64,000 bases of DNA, taken from assembly GCF_020687825.1 (NCBI RefSeq), contig NZ_JAJEWP010000001.1:745888-809887 (forward strand). The letters run 5' to 3'. The notes under the pieces are model-generated. The model did not search any database, had not been told where the DNA came from, and was given only the letters and a program-made list of their open reading frames with translations. This DNA is from Fluctibacter halophilus. GTDB taxonomy: Bacteria > Pseudomonadota > Gammaproteobacteria > Enterobacterales > Alteromonadaceae. The stretch's first letter is position 1; each line of letters starts with the position of its first letter. This document shows, piece after piece, positions 46,330 through 55,703 of the stretch. The position numbers and the translations under genes are program-made.

Positions 46330-47336
46330 CCCCGATCGAAAAGCTGTGGTATCGGCGGGCACCTGGATGGCAGTGGCTGGTGTGGTTTCTGGCGCCGCTA
46401 ACGGCGCTGTTCTGGCTGGTATCTGCGCTGCGCAGACTTGGCTATCGCCTTGGTTGGTTAAAGGCCAGCCATCCCGGTGTGCCGGTCATTGTGGTCGGTA
46501 ATATTTCCGTTGGGGGTAACGGTAAAACCCCCTTGGTGATTCGGCTTGCCCAATGGCTGCGCCAGCATGGGTACCGACCCGGCGTACTCAGCCGTGGTTA
46601 CGGTGGTAAGGCCGCTGACTATCCGCTGGATGTGACGACCGACAGCTCGCCTCAACAGGTTGGCGATGAACCTGTGTTGATGCGCCATCATATTGGCTGT
46701 CCTTTGGTGGTTGACCCCAAGCGTGCCAGAGGGGCGAATGTTCTGGTCACTAAACACGGTTGTGATGTCATTTTGTGTGATGATGGATTGCAACACTATG
46801 GGTTGAAACGGGATATTGAAATCGTTGTTGTGGATGGTGAGCGCCGCTTTGGCAACGGTTGGTTATTGCCCATGGGACCGCTGCGTGAATCCAGGCAACG
46901 TCTGCAAACGGTGGATTACATTGTTGCCAACGGCGGTCAGTCACATAGCGGCGAGCATTTGATGTTGTTGGAGGCAGGCCAGTTGGTGAATGTAAAACAT
47001 CCTAATCAGAGCCAGTCATTGTCGGGGTTGAAAAAAAGCGTGATTGCGGCTGCCGCAATAGGCTATCCGCAGCGATTTTTTGATATGTTGAAATCTCGCG
47101 GCGTCGCCCTTAAACAGACGTTGCCGTTCCCTGACCATCACCGTTTTACTGTCGATGATCTGCCTAAAGAAACCTTGCTGATGACAGAAAAAGACGCGGT
47201 CAAATGTCGCGACATTGCCCATCACGACTGGTGGTATTTGCCGGTAACGGCAAAACTGAGTGATACTTTTAAGCAACAATTGTTAAGCCGGTTAGAAACG
47301 GTGCGTAAGAATCTGAGGAAATCCAATGGCATTTGA
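46326..47336 (+). CDS. lpxK: Tetraacyldisaccharide 4'-kinase LpxK
   Basis: A 336-aa inner-membrane kinase that phosphorylates the 4' position of lipid A disaccharide. N-terminal membrane helix ([22 protein letters not shown]), then the P-loop [28 protein letters not shown], and [37 protein letters not shown]. It overlaps msbA and ycaR. Length as in other gammaproteobacteria (E. coli 328). Confidence 0.95.
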   Translation: MTPIEKLWYRRAPGWQWLVWFLAPLTALFWLVSALRRLGYRLGWLKASHPGVPVIVVGNISVGGNGKTPLVIRLAQWLRQHGYRPGVLSRGYGGKAADYPLDVTTDSSPQQVGDEPVLMRHHIGCPLVVDPKRARGANVLVTKHGCDVILCDDGLQHYGLKRDIEIVVVDGERRFGNGWLLPMGPLRESRQRLQTVDYIVANGGQSHSGEHLMLLEAGQLVNVKHPNQSQSLSGLKKSVIAAAAIGYPQRFFDMLKSRGVALKQTLPFPDHHRFTVDDLPKETLLMTEKDAVKCRDIAHHDWWYLPVTAKLSDTFKQQLLSRLETVRKNLRKSNGI

Positions 47337-47523
47337 TAACAAGCTGCTCGACGTCATCGCCTGTCCGGCGTGTAAAGGCGAGCTCCAGTACCTGAAACAA
47401 CACAATGAATTATTGTGTCGCTTCGACCGTCTGGTGTACCCGATCCGTGACAATATCCCGGTGCTGCTGCAAAACGAGGCGACGGAATTGTCGAGCGAAG
47501 AAATGGAAGCGCGGAGCAAGTAA
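47326..47523 (+). CDS. ycaR: Trm112-like protein YcaR
   Basis: A 65-aa protein: [44 protein letters not shown]. It has the CPxCKG and C-R-x-D motifs of UPF0434/Trm112 small zinc proteins, although the second Cys pair is reduced to a single Cys. Overlaps lpxK by eleven bases; two bases before kdsB. Same order as E. coli. Confidence 0.92.
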   Translation: MAFDNKLLDVIACPACKGELQYLKQHNELLCRFDRLVYPIRDNIPVLLQNEATELSSEEMEARSK

Positions 47524-47525
47524 GT

Positions 47526-48287
47526 ATGGAATTCACCGTCATCATTCCGGCCCGGTTTGGGTCGAGCCGTTTCCCCGGCAAAGTACTGGTCGATATTCAG
47601 GGTAAACCTATGGTGCAGCATGTCTATGAGCGTGCCCAGGAGGCGGGCGCCAGCCGGGTGATTGTGGCCACGGATGATGCACGGGTGGCAAAAGCGGTCG
47701 CCGATTTTGGTGGTCACTATTGCATGACCGCAGCCCATCATGAGTCGGGAACCGAACGATTGGCTGAAGTGGTCGACGTCGAAGGGCTGCTTGCTCATGA
47801 ACTGGTGGTCAATGTACAGGGGGATGAGCCCTTCATCCCGGCGGAAAATATCCAGCAGGTGGCGGAGAATTTGCATACTCACCGAGAGGCTGAAATGGCC
47901 ACCCTGGCGGTGCCGATCACGGATGTCGAAGAGGCGTTTAACCCTAATGCGGTGAAAGTGGTCACCGATAAACTTGGCTATGCGCTGTATTTTACCCGAG
48001 CAACGGTGCCCTATGATCGGGCGCGTTTTCTGGATGCGGATACCATTGACGAGATCGGTGACTATTACCTGCGTCACATTGGCATTTATGCCTACCGCGC
48101 CGGCTTTATAAAGCAGTATGTCAACATGGCACCGTCCGGGTTGGAACAGATCGAGTCGCTCGAGCAGTTACGGGTGCTGTGGCACGGTGAAAAAATCCAT
48201 GTGGATGTTGCTCACAAGTCACCTCCCGCCGGCATCGATACGCCTCAAGATCTGGCGAATCTGCTTACTTATCTGCAACAGCAATAA
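47526..48287 (+). CDS. kdsB: CMP-Kdo synthetase KdsB
   Basis: A 253-aa cytidylyltransferase that activates Kdo for lipid A assembly. N-terminal nucleotide-binding [12 protein letters not shown], then VIVATDD, the central [11 protein letters not shown] and a C-terminal [14 protein letters not shown]. Length as in E. coli (248). It is followed 15 bp later by an SDR gene with its own ribosome site. Confidence 0.95.
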   Translation: MEFTVIIPARFGSSRFPGKVLVDIQGKPMVQHVYERAQEAGASRVIVATDDARVAKAVADFGGHYCMTAAHHESGTERLAEVVDVEGLLAHELVVNVQGDEPFIPAENIQQVAENLHTHREAEMATLAVPITDVEEAFNPNAVKVVTDKLGYALYFTRATVPYDRARFLDADTIDEIGDYYLRHIGIYAYRAGFIKQYVNMAPSGLEQIESLEQLRVLWHGEKIHVDVAHKSPPAGIDTPQDLANLLTYLQQQ

Positions 48288-48301
48288 CGAGGAGTTTGTG
48301 T

Positions 48302-48964
48302 ATGACGACAGTCGTTATCACCGGTGCTAACCGTGGCATTGGTCTGGAACTGGTTCATCACTATGTGGCCAAAGGTTGTGACGTTTACGGCCTGTGTCGC
48401 AACAGTTCAGATGCGCTGAACAGCTCAGGGGCAACGGTAGTGGACAAAGTGGATGTTGGACAACCTGAACAGTTACCTGAAGCGCTGGCCCGTCTCAAAG
48501 ACGTCAAAATTGATATTTTAATCAACAACGCCGGCGTACTGGGGCGGGAAACCATCGACGACTGGGACCCGCACACCATTGAACATCAGTTTCGCGTCAA
48601 CGCGATGGGTCCATTGTTGTTGACCCAGTGTTTACTGAAAAACCTCAAAAACCCCGCTAAAGTCGCGATGATCACCAGCCGTATGGGCAGTATGTCTGAC
48701 AACGGTTCAGGCGGGTATTACGGCTACCGGATGTCCAAGGCTGCCCTCAATGCGGCGGGCGTTTCACTGGCCCGGGATTTGGCCGAGCGGGGTATTGCCG
48801 TTGCGTTACTGCACCCCGGTTACGTGCAGACAGAGATGGTCTCCTATGGCGGTGACATCAGTCCGGATGTGGCCGCTCAGCGTCTGGCCCAACGTATCGA
48901 AGGGTTGAATATTGAAAACAGCGGTAGCTTCTGGCATGCCAATGGTGAATTACTGCCATGGTGA
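48302..48964 (+). CDS. Short-chain dehydrogenase/reductase
   Basis: A 220-aa classical SDR. N-terminal Rossmann motif TGANRGIGLEL (TGxxxGIG), NNAGVLG, the catalytic Ser in ITSRMGSMSDNG and the Tyr-x3-Lys in YRMSKAALN. Resembles SniffeR/CsgA-type SDRs. Substrate unknown. ATG 48302 with GAGGAG seven bases before. Overlaps modA by seven bases, so it sits inside the kdsB-mod run. Confidence 0.88.
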   Translation: MTTVVITGANRGIGLELVHHYVAKGCDVYGLCRNSSDALNSSGATVVDKVDVGQPEQLPEALARLKDVKIDILINNAGVLGRETIDDWDPHTIEHQFRVNAMGPLLLTQCLLKNLKNPAKVAMITSRMGSMSDNGSGGYYGYRMSKAALNAAGVSLARDLAERGIAVALLHPGYVQTEMVSYGGDISPDVAAQRLAQRIEGLNIENSGSFWHANGELLPW

Positions 48965-49710
48965 GCCTTCGGCTCAGCGCATGGCTGTTGGGGTTGCTAA
49001 GCACCCTGGCAACGATTGCACGGGCTGAGCCGAACGTCACCGTACGGGTGGCAGTGGCAAGTAATTTTGCTCAATCTTTCGACACGCTGATGGCCCGTGC
49101 GCCACAGACGATTTCATCCGGGCTGTCAGTGTCGGTGGGCTCTACCGGCAAGTTGTACAGCCAAATCGTGCATGGCGCACCCTTTGATGTGTTTCTGGCA
49201 GCCGATACCGAGCGTCCACAAAAACTGCTGCAAAAAGGGTTAACAGCCCGACCGAGTGTGGTGGTTTATGCCCGGGGTACTTTGGTGGCGGTCAGCCAGC
49301 AGCCTTGGCCTCAGGCCTCACCGGCTAAATGGCTCAACAGCGTCAATACCCTGGTCATTGCCAATCCACGCCTGGCACCCTATGGGCGGGCAGCGCAACA
49401 AGTTCTGCACAGACTGGCGGTCAACACCGGGGATAAGAACCTGATCCGGGCCGAGAGTATTGCCCAGGCACTGCAATTTTTTGTTGCCGGTGATGTGCCT
49501 GTTGCGTTTATCAGCAATGCCCAGGTGCGTTTGTTGGAGACCGACCAGGCAAAAATCTGGACCGTTCCCTCACACCTTTACGAACCCATACTGCAGGGCA
49601 TGGTGCTGCTGAAAGACGCCAGCCGGGCGGAGGCCCTGTATCGTTATTTGCAAAGTGACACGGTTGCGACGCAGATCCAGCAAATGGGGTATCAATGCAT
49701 TCGTTGTTGA
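48958..49710 (+). CDS. modA: Molybdate-binding periplasmic protein ModA
   Basis: A 250-aa extracytoplasmic binding protein of the molybdate ABC importer. Signal peptide (LRLSAWLLGLLSTLATIARA then EPNV). ModA signatures: VAVASNFAQSFDTL, SVGSTGKLYSQIVHGAPFDVFLAADTERPQKL (ligand-binding Ser and Tyr/Val positions), LVIANPRLAPYGRAAQQVL, and FISNAQV. Length as usual. It starts inside the SDR stop and overlaps modB by 16 bp. Confidence 0.93.
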   Translation: MVSLRLSAWLLGLLSTLATIARAEPNVTVRVAVASNFAQSFDTLMARAPQTISSGLSVSVGSTGKLYSQIVHGAPFDVFLAADTERPQKLLQKGLTARPSVVVYARGTLVAVSQQPWPQASPAKWLNSVNTLVIANPRLAPYGRAAQQVLHRLAVNTGDKNLIRAESIAQALQFFVAGDVPVAFISNAQVRLLETDQAKIWTVPSHLYEPILQGMVLLKDASRAEALYRYLQSDTVATQIQQMGYQCIRC

Positions 49711-50372
49711 GTGAAGGGGACCTTGAAGCCATTTTTCTGACCCTGCAACTGGCGCTAGTGAGCACCGTGTTGCTGCTGTTGGTCAGCCTGCCGCTGGCCT
49801 GGTGGCTGGCGAAAAGTCGTTGGCGCTTTCGTTTTGTCATCGAAGCCTGTGTGGCGTTACCTTTAGTGTTGCCGCCCACCGTGCTGGGTTTTTATCTACT
49901 GTTGCTGTTGTCCCAACAAGGGCCGCTGGCGCAGCTGGGATTGGGTACCCTGGCATTCAGTTTTGAGGGACTGGTGATAGGTTCGATGGTGTACTCACTG
50001 CCATTTGTGGTGCAACCGATACAACAAGCCTTTCGTGATATTCCTGATCCGACGTTAGAAGCTGCAGCAACCTTGGGGGCGGGTCCGATAGATCGTTTTT
50101 TTAGCGTCGTAGTGCCGATGACATTGCCGGGTATTCTTTCTGCCGCAACACTCGGGTTTGCCCACACGCTAGGTGAATTCGGTGTCGTGTTGATGATTGG
50201 TGGCAATATTCCCGGTCAAACCCAGGTCGCCTCCATCGCCCTGTATGAACATGTAGAAAGCATCGATTTCATTGCGGCACACCAACTGGCAGCAACAATG
50301 CTGGTGATTGCGCTGGTGTTGATGCTGACAGTTTATGCGTTGAACCGCCGGGTTCGGGGGTTGGGGCGATGA
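49695..50372 (+). CDS. modB: Molybdate ABC permease ModB
   Basis: A 225-aa BPD-type permease with five helices. The EAA loop is LEAAATLGAGPIDRFFSVVVPMTLPGI (EAA---G---------I-LP pattern). N-terminal LVSTVLLLLVSLPLAWWLAKSRW and a long C-terminal helix. Overlaps modA and modC (TGATGA style), so tightly coupled. Confidence 0.95.
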   Translation: MHSLLSEGDLEAIFLTLQLALVSTVLLLLVSLPLAWWLAKSRWRFRFVIEACVALPLVLPPTVLGFYLLLLLSQQGPLAQLGLGTLAFSFEGLVIGSMVYSLPFVVQPIQQAFRDIPDPTLEAAATLGAGPIDRFFSVVVPMTLPGILSAATLGFAHTLGEFGVVLMIGGNIPGQTQVASIALYEHVESIDFIAAHQLAATMLVIALVLMLTVYALNRRVRGLGR

Positions 50373-51436
50373 TTCGCATAAAAGGTCATTTGCAAAGAAA
50401 GTCGTGGTCACTGGACATTGACTGTACACTGCCAGTCGAGGGGGTTACCGGGATTATGGGGCCCTCAGGTGCAGGTAAGTCAACGATCCTGAGGGTGATC
50501 GCCGGGCTGGAAGGGCACCATTCGGTGTCGGTGCGCTTCAACGAACATCTTTGGCAAGCCGATGATGCGTGGACACCGACCGAGCAACGCCGTGTCGGCT
50601 GGGTGTCCCAGCACCCGCATTTGTTTCCCCACCTGGATGTGGCCGGAAATCTCGCGTTTGCCCAACGACGCGCCACACCTCATTCGGGTAATGATATTGA
50701 TGCAGATGAGGTGATTGCATTGCTGGATATTGGGCCGTTGATGGATAAATCTGTCGCTGAGCTGTCAGGTGGGCAGGCGCAACGGGTTTCCATGGCCAGG
50801 GCGCTGTTCTCGTCACCACAGGTGTTGTTGTTGGATGAACCGTTGAGTGGCCAGGATCCCGGCCGCAAAGAACAGATATTACCTTACTTACAGCGCCTGA
50901 AGCGGCGTGACTGGATGCCGATAGTGTATGTCAGCCATGATGGAGATGACATGGCTCGCTTGGCGGATCATCTTGTCTACCTTGAAGAGGGACGGGTGTG
51001 TCAGCAGGGCAGTGTTGCCGAGATGTTCGCTGATGTCAGTGGTACGCTGGTTCGACACCACAGGGCCATGACGGTCGTGGAAGGACAGGTGAGCAGTGTT
51101 AATGCCGCTCACCACAGTGTGGTGTTGGACACCCCCGTAGGAGCGCTTATATGGGTTGGTGAGGCGGTGAAGGGGACTTGCATGCGCGTGTGCATTGCCG
51201 CCAGAGACGTGAGCATCAGCCGTCAACCTCTGCGTGATAGCAGTATCCAGAATTGTCTGCCCGCCATGATTAAGGCGATCACCCAGGAGCCTGCCGGATG
51301 GGTCTGGCTGGCGCTCGAATGCAACGGTGCCACGTTGCTCGCTCAAGTGTCAGTGCGGGCTTTCCATCGCCTTGAGCTGGGAGTCGGAGACCCTGTGTAT
51401 GCCCTGCTAAAGGGGCTGGCGGTATTGGCCGACTGA
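50369..51436 (+). CDS. modC: Molybdate ABC ATPase ModC
   Basis: A 355-aa ATPase of the molybdate importer. Walker A GPSGAGKST, Q-loop WVSQHPHLFP, signature LSGGQAQRVSMARALF, Walker B VLLLDEPLSGQD and H-loop VSHDGDD. The C-terminal TOBE/MOP domain (about 255-350; VEGQVSSVNAAHHSVVL, MRVCIAARDVSIS) senses molybdate. Followed 19 bp later by a prenyltransferase gene. Confidence 0.95.
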   Translation: MIRIKGHLQRKSWSLDIDCTLPVEGVTGIMGPSGAGKSTILRVIAGLEGHHSVSVRFNEHLWQADDAWTPTEQRRVGWVSQHPHLFPHLDVAGNLAFAQRRATPHSGNDIDADEVIALLDIGPLMDKSVAELSGGQAQRVSMARALFSSPQVLLLDEPLSGQDPGRKEQILPYLQRLKRRDWMPIVYVSHDGDDMARLADHLVYLEEGRVCQQGSVAEMFADVSGTLVRHHRAMTVVEGQVSSVNAAHHSVVLDTPVGALIWVGEAVKGTCMRVCIAARDVSISRQPLRDSSIQNCLPAMIKAITQEPAGWVWLALECNGATLLAQVSVRAFHRLELGVGDPVYALLKGLAVLAD

Positions 51437-51455
51437 TGTCGAAAAAGGAATCACC

Positions 51456-52328
51456 ATGTTAAAAACCCTGTTAATGACCATGCGCCCGCCATTCCTGGCG
51501 TTGACAGTCAGTTATTTGTTGCTGGCCGTGTCACTGGCCGTGAGTCAGGCTCAGGACATCGACCTGAATCTGGTCGGCCTGGTCTGTGTCGTAGCGTTAC
51601 TGGCCCACATCGCGGTGAATGTGGTCAATGAAGTTGAAGATGACCACAGTGGGTTGGACGGCTTGACCGAGCGAACCCCGTTCAGTGGCGGCAGTGGCGC
51701 CTTGCAGGCCCACCCTGAGCATGCTTATGCCGCCAGGGTTCTGGCTGCAGCCTGTGTGGTACTGCTGATGGTCAGCGGATTGTCCATTGTCATTCTCAAA
51801 GGGACTGAGTTACTGCTGATGGGGGCGGTTGGGATCCTGATCATTGTGACCTATACACGCTATCTGAACCGCAGCCCATGGCTTTGCTGGGCCGCGCCGG
51901 GAGTGGGATTCGCAGGGTTAATGCTGCCCGGTACTGTGTGGGTGTTGGGACCCGAACACATCCTTCTTTCTGTTTTCGTTGCCATTCCATTGTTTTTTCA
52001 GGCCAACAATCTGTTGCTGTTGAATCAAATCCCAGACCGTGCTGCCGACGCCCAAGTGGGGCGCAGAACGTTACCCGTGGTTTGTAGCGCAGACACCGTG
52101 GTGCGGATTTATCAGGCCGGCGTTGGGATAAGTGGCGGTGGATTGCTGTTGTTGGCATGGACACAACCCTGGTATGTGATCGGTTTGTTGCCCTGGACAC
52201 TGAGCGTATTCGCGGCTGTGCAGGTGAGGGAGACGCTGACCCACAAGGCGCTGGGGTTAAACGTTGCAGCCACCGTGTTAACACCCGCCGCATTAGCCGC
52301 GGCCATCTGGATTAACGGACTGGTATAA
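51456..52328 (+). CDS. UbiA-type prenyltransferase (MenA-like)
   Basis: A 290-aa polytopic membrane protein of the UbiA superfamily, which prenylates aromatic or quinone precursors. The first Asp motif is NVVNEVEDDHSGLDG (N-x3-D and D-x3-D), followed by RTPFSGGSG; the second is LNQIPDRAADAQVGRRTLP. RTPF and NQIPD are typical of MenA (1,4-dihydroxy-2-naphthoate prenyltransferase). Whether it makes a menaquinone-type product here cannot be told; no other men genes are in the window. Its place 19 bp after modC suggests co-transcription. Confidence 0.85.
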   Translation: MLKTLLMTMRPPFLALTVSYLLLAVSLAVSQAQDIDLNLVGLVCVVALLAHIAVNVVNEVEDDHSGLDGLTERTPFSGGSGALQAHPEHAYAARVLAAACVVLLMVSGLSIVILKGTELLLMGAVGILIIVTYTRYLNRSPWLCWAAPGVGFAGLMLPGTVWVLGPEHILLSVFVAIPLFFQANNLLLLNQIPDRAADAQVGRRTLPVVCSADTVVRIYQAGVGISGGGLLLLAWTQPWYVIGLLPWTLSVFAAVQVRETLTHKALGLNVAATVLTPAALAAAIWINGLV

Positions 52329-52329
52329 A

Positions 52330-52357
52330 AAAGCGCCACCCAGTGGGGTGACGCTTT
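52330..52357. terminator. Bidirectional terminator after the prenyltransferase gene
   Basis: AAAGCGCCACCC and GGGTGACGCTTT arms pair with one mismatch around AGTG; an A run on the left gives a T run on the minus strand. It ends the long plus-strand run and can end the ABC exporter operon from the right. Confidence 0.85.
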
Positions 52358-52411
52358 GTGCGGTGTCTTGTTAGTTGCAAAACTGAGCGTTCAGTCCGTT
52401 GCCAGAGTCAC

Positions 52412-53629
52412 TTACACCGTGCGGGTCGCGGTTGCCGGCGCAATGCCTGCCGCTCTTCGAGCGGGTCCGTATACGGCGACCTGACCCACCAGCCACAGCA
52501 CCAGCATACCGATCGGGATGTAATACCAGTTCATCGGGTTCATCTCAAAGGTATTGACCAGCAAGATATTCAGGCCAATGGTTAAACCGGCACCGAGTAC
52601 CACGCCAACGGAACTGATCAGGAAGTTTTCCAGCATAAAGTAACGCAGAATTGCCCCCTGACTGGCGCCCAGCGCCCGACGGGTACCGATTTGCTTGCGA
52701 CGGCGGTTCACGCTGAAACTGGCCAGACCGACAATACCCAGCGCGGTGACGATGGTGAGGATCACCATTACCGTGGTCAGAATTTTGATCATTGCACTGT
52801 CTCCCCGGTAGCTGCGTTCGCGGTCCTCTTCGACGGTACGCATGCCCCTGATCACCCGCTGCTTGTTGCTGCTGGCAAGCATTTCTTCAACCTCAGGCAT
52901 CAGGCGATCGCGCTGACCCGGTTGGGTGCGGATCAGGTATCGGGTCGCAGTGAACTCCATGCGTTCCGGTGACAGCATGGCATTTTCAACGTTATCCCAG
53001 CCGACCCACGGGGCCTGCAATTTGTCGATAATACCGCTGATGATCATCGGATCGTTGTCATTGATGTACACGGTTTTACCGACCGCATCCGCCCAGGGAC
53101 TGTCCGGAAACAATTTCTCAACCATGGCTTTGGTCAGGATCACTTTGTTAGGCCAGGTCGGCGAACGGGACGCCCGCCAACGGATATCACTGGGCGCAAA
53201 GTTTTCGCCGGCAATCACTTCAACATCCAGTGCATTGATGCCGTGTTCATCGACCATGTAGACCGCCACGCCTGTACCGTCATGTTCAGCGCCAGGCTCG
53301 GTCTGCAGGCCCATCGACCAGCCGCCACCACTAATGGGTAAGGCGTTGATCTGGATGGCGTCCACGACTCCGGGCAGCGCCCGCAGTTGGGCGAGATCAG
53401 CTTCGACGGTGCTTCTGGGGTTAAAGCCCTCACCAAACCCAACACTGCTGATGTGAAAGGTGTTGGCTTCGTCCAGGCCACTCTGACGCTGCATTTTTTC
53501 ATTGCGTTCGACGATCATGAACACCGAGTTGACGATGATGGTCATGGTGATGGCGATTTGGATCGCGATCAGCACTGCACCAACCTTGTTGCGCATCAAT
53601 GCGCGGAAAATGGGGCCAATTTCTAACAT
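52412..53629 (-). CDS. ABC transporter permease (MacB/FtsX family), second
   Basis: A 405-aa permease. N-terminal helix (VGAVLIAIQIAITMTIIVNSVFMI), a large periplasmic MacB_PCD-type domain, and three C-terminal FtsX helices including SMIKILTTVMVILTIVTALGIVGLASFSVNRRRKQIGTRRALGAS, whose QIGTRRALGA is the coupling motif. It lies nine bases after the first permease and closes the operon. The product being exported is unknown. Confidence 0.88.
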   Translation of the reverse strand: MLEIGPIFRALMRNKVGAVLIAIQIAITMTIIVNSVFMIVERNEKMQRQSGLDEANTFHISSVGFGEGFNPRSTVEADLAQLRALPGVVDAIQINALPISGGGWSMGLQTEPGAEHDGTGVAVYMVDEHGINALDVEVIAGENFAPSDIRWRASRSPTWPNKVILTKAMVEKLFPDSPWADAVGKTVYINDNDPMIISGIIDKLQAPWVGWDNVENAMLSPERMEFTATRYLIRTQPGQRDRLMPEVEEMLASSNKQRVIRGMRTVEEDRERSYRGDSAMIKILTTVMVILTIVTALGIVGLASFSVNRRRKQIGTRRALGASQGAILRYFMLENFLISSVGVVLGAGLTIGLNILLVNTFEMNPMNWYYIPIGMLVLWLVGQVAVYGPARRAAGIAPATATRTV

Positions 53630-53638
53630 GTCAGACTC

Positions 53639-54955
53639 CTATTGGCTTTTCAGTTGGCTGGACGGTGCGATGTTGCATGCCCGCCAGGTTGGATACAGAC
53701 CCGCGGCGATACTGGACACCAATGCCAATAACAAGCCCACGATGACCAGGGTTATATCGAGGCTTGCCAGGTTGTCGACAAAGTTGCCGTACAGGGATTT
53801 GATCCCTTCCAGCCCCAGAAGCGCCAGTCCCAGGCCGAACAAACCACCGAGCACACCGATCAGGCCGGTTTCGACCAGGTGTTGGGCAAACAGATCTCCC
53901 TTGGAAGCGCCAACCGCACGACGCAAGCCAATCTCAGCGGATTTTCCGGTGAATTTGGCCAGCAGCAAGCCGATGGTATTGAGCAAACATACTGCCAGGA
54001 ACATGAATGACAGCCACATCATCATGCGCGCATCGTCGGCAACCACTTGTTGATTTTCCATCCACTCCATCACATTGGACAGACGGTTATTCAGTGGGCG
54101 AGGGAAGCGGCCCAGCGCCTTTTGTTCCTGCGCATAGTTGTCCAGAAAGGCCAGATAGTCTGCTTTGTCAGCCTGAGTAGGTAACTCCACCCACATCTGG
54201 AAGTTGATGCACTCGGATTGCAGGAATGCTTTGAAACCTTCACCTTCCGGGCTCTTCCAGCAATTGGTATTGCCCCAGTTGGGGAGCTCAAGTTCTTCTT
54301 TGAGGTAGAAGGGCATATACACTTCTTCCACTTCGTCAAACGCACCGTTGTTAACGTCATAGAATTTTGGCGTTGGTTGCCAGTTATCCATGACACCGAC
54401 AACACGGAAGGTTTTACCGGCCATCACCATTGAACGTCCAACCGAGTTTTCACCACCAAACACCTTGTCATTGATGGCGCGGGTCAGCACGATGACCTGC
54501 TGGCGCTCGTCGTCAGCGACGTCACTCCAGGCATTGCCGTACAGGAAGGGTACGTTAAACATGCTGAAGAAATCGTTAAATGCCAGACGAATGGACGCTT
54601 CGAACGGTTTATCATCCTGATTCACCGGTTCAATGATGCCGCCTGATTTGGCCATAGCGGTTTGCGCCGGTGCCTGTTTGGCGCGCATCAGGTTGGTGGC
54701 ATCAGTCCAGGTCAGCTGATTGGGAGGATCGTTACTTTCATCATCATACGGATTGTTGGGATCCCAGCTGTCGACCTGAACGTAATATAATTGGTCACTT
54801 TTTTCCGGAATGGGATCCGCTGACATCAGGTAATTCACCGTAATGGTGGTCATACTTGAGCCGATGCCCAGCGCGATGGCTGCCACCATCAACGCGGATA
54901 AAATCGGGTTTCGACGCAGGCTTTTGAAGGCCAGGCGCAAATAATAGCTAAACAT
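53639..54955 (-). CDS. ABC transporter permease (MacB/FtsX family), first
   Basis: A 438-aa permease of the same fold. N-terminal helix LRRNPILSALMVAAIALGIGSSMTTITVN (first coupling helix), a large periplasmic part with two Cys (NTNCWKSPEGEG and LQSECINF), then FtsX helices with AEIGLRRAVGASKGDLF as coupling motif. It is not a copy of the second permease; together they form the hetero-dimeric membrane unit. Nine bases after the ATPase gene. Confidence 0.88.
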   Translation of the reverse strand: MFSYYLRLAFKSLRRNPILSALMVAAIALGIGSSMTTITVNYLMSADPIPEKSDQLYYVQVDSWDPNNPYDDESNDPPNQLTWTDATNLMRAKQAPAQTAMAKSGGIIEPVNQDDKPFEASIRLAFNDFFSMFNVPFLYGNAWSDVADDERQQVIVLTRAINDKVFGGENSVGRSMVMAGKTFRVVGVMDNWQPTPKFYDVNNGAFDEVEEVYMPFYLKEELELPNWGNTNCWKSPEGEGFKAFLQSECINFQMWVELPTQADKADYLAFLDNYAQEQKALGRFPRPLNNRLSNVMEWMENQQVVADDARMMMWLSFMFLAVCLLNTIGLLLAKFTGKSAEIGLRRAVGASKGDLFAQHLVETGLIGVLGGLFGLGLALLGLEGIKSLYGNFVDNLASLDITLVIVGLLLALVSSIAAGLYPTWRACNIAPSSQLKSQ

Positions 54956-54964
54956 GACCGCTCC

Positions 54965-55669
54965 TTAGGCGTTAGCCGCGTCAGGAAGCTCCTGACCCAC
55001 AGAATGTAATTCGCTGACCTTGCCGTCGCGCACATAGATGTTGCGCTTGGCATCGCGGGCCAAGGAAGGATCATGGGTCACCATGACAATGGTGGTGCCG
55101 GCCTGGTTAATTTCCTTCAGCAACTCCATCACGCTGTGGGCCATCTTGGTATCCAGGTTTCCGGTCGGCTCATCGGCGAGCAGGAAGCGTGGTTCGCCGG
55201 CCAATGCACGGGCAATCGCCACACGCTGCTGCTGACCGCCGGACAATTGTGCCGGCAGGTGCTTCATGCGGTTGGCCAAGCCGACCATTTCCAGGGCCGA
55301 TTCGATGCGACGTTTGCGCTCGGCAGCGTTGAAACCTCGGTAACGTAAGGGCACATCCACATTGTCAAACAGATCCAGATCAGGGATCAGGTTAAAACTC
55401 TGGAAGATAAAGCCAATTTTTTCGTTGCGCAGTTGGCTGCGCGCCTTGTCATTCAGTTGGCTGACGTCCTGACCGTCGAGCAGGTACTGGCCGCCCTCAA
55501 AGGTTTCCAGTAGGCCAGCGATGTTCAAAAAGGTGGTTTTACCTGAACCGGAGGGACCGGTGACGGCGACAAAATCCCCCTCATCCACCTGCAGGTTAAA
55601 ATCGCGCAGTGCATGGGTTTCAACCAAATCCGTTCGGAACACTTTTTTGATGTCGTTCATTACTAACAT
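54965..55669 (-). CDS. ABC transporter ATP-binding protein (MacB/LolD-like)
   Basis: A 234-aa ATPase. Walker A GPSGSGKTTFLN, Q-loop FIFQSFNLIPDLDLFDNV, signature LSGGQQQRVAIARALAGEP, Walker B FLLADEPTGNLDT and H-loop VTHDP: the lipoprotein/antimicrobial-peptide exporter type. ATG 55667-55669 follows AAGGAA; the longer frame upstream is not used. It sits 34 bp after the adaptor gene. Confidence 0.93.
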   Translation of the reverse strand: MLVMNDIKKVFRTDLVETHALRDFNLQVDEGDFVAVTGPSGSGKTTFLNIAGLLETFEGGQYLLDGQDVSQLNDKARSQLRNEKIGFIFQSFNLIPDLDLFDNVDVPLRYRGFNAAERKRRIESALEMVGLANRMKHLPAQLSGGQQQRVAIARALAGEPRFLLADEPTGNLDTKMAHSVMELLKEINQAGTTIVMVTHDPSLARDAKRNIYVRDGKVSELHSVGQELPDAANA

Positions 55670-55703
55670 GTTGTTTTCCTTGAGTTCGTTGTCAGTGGGT
55701 AGT

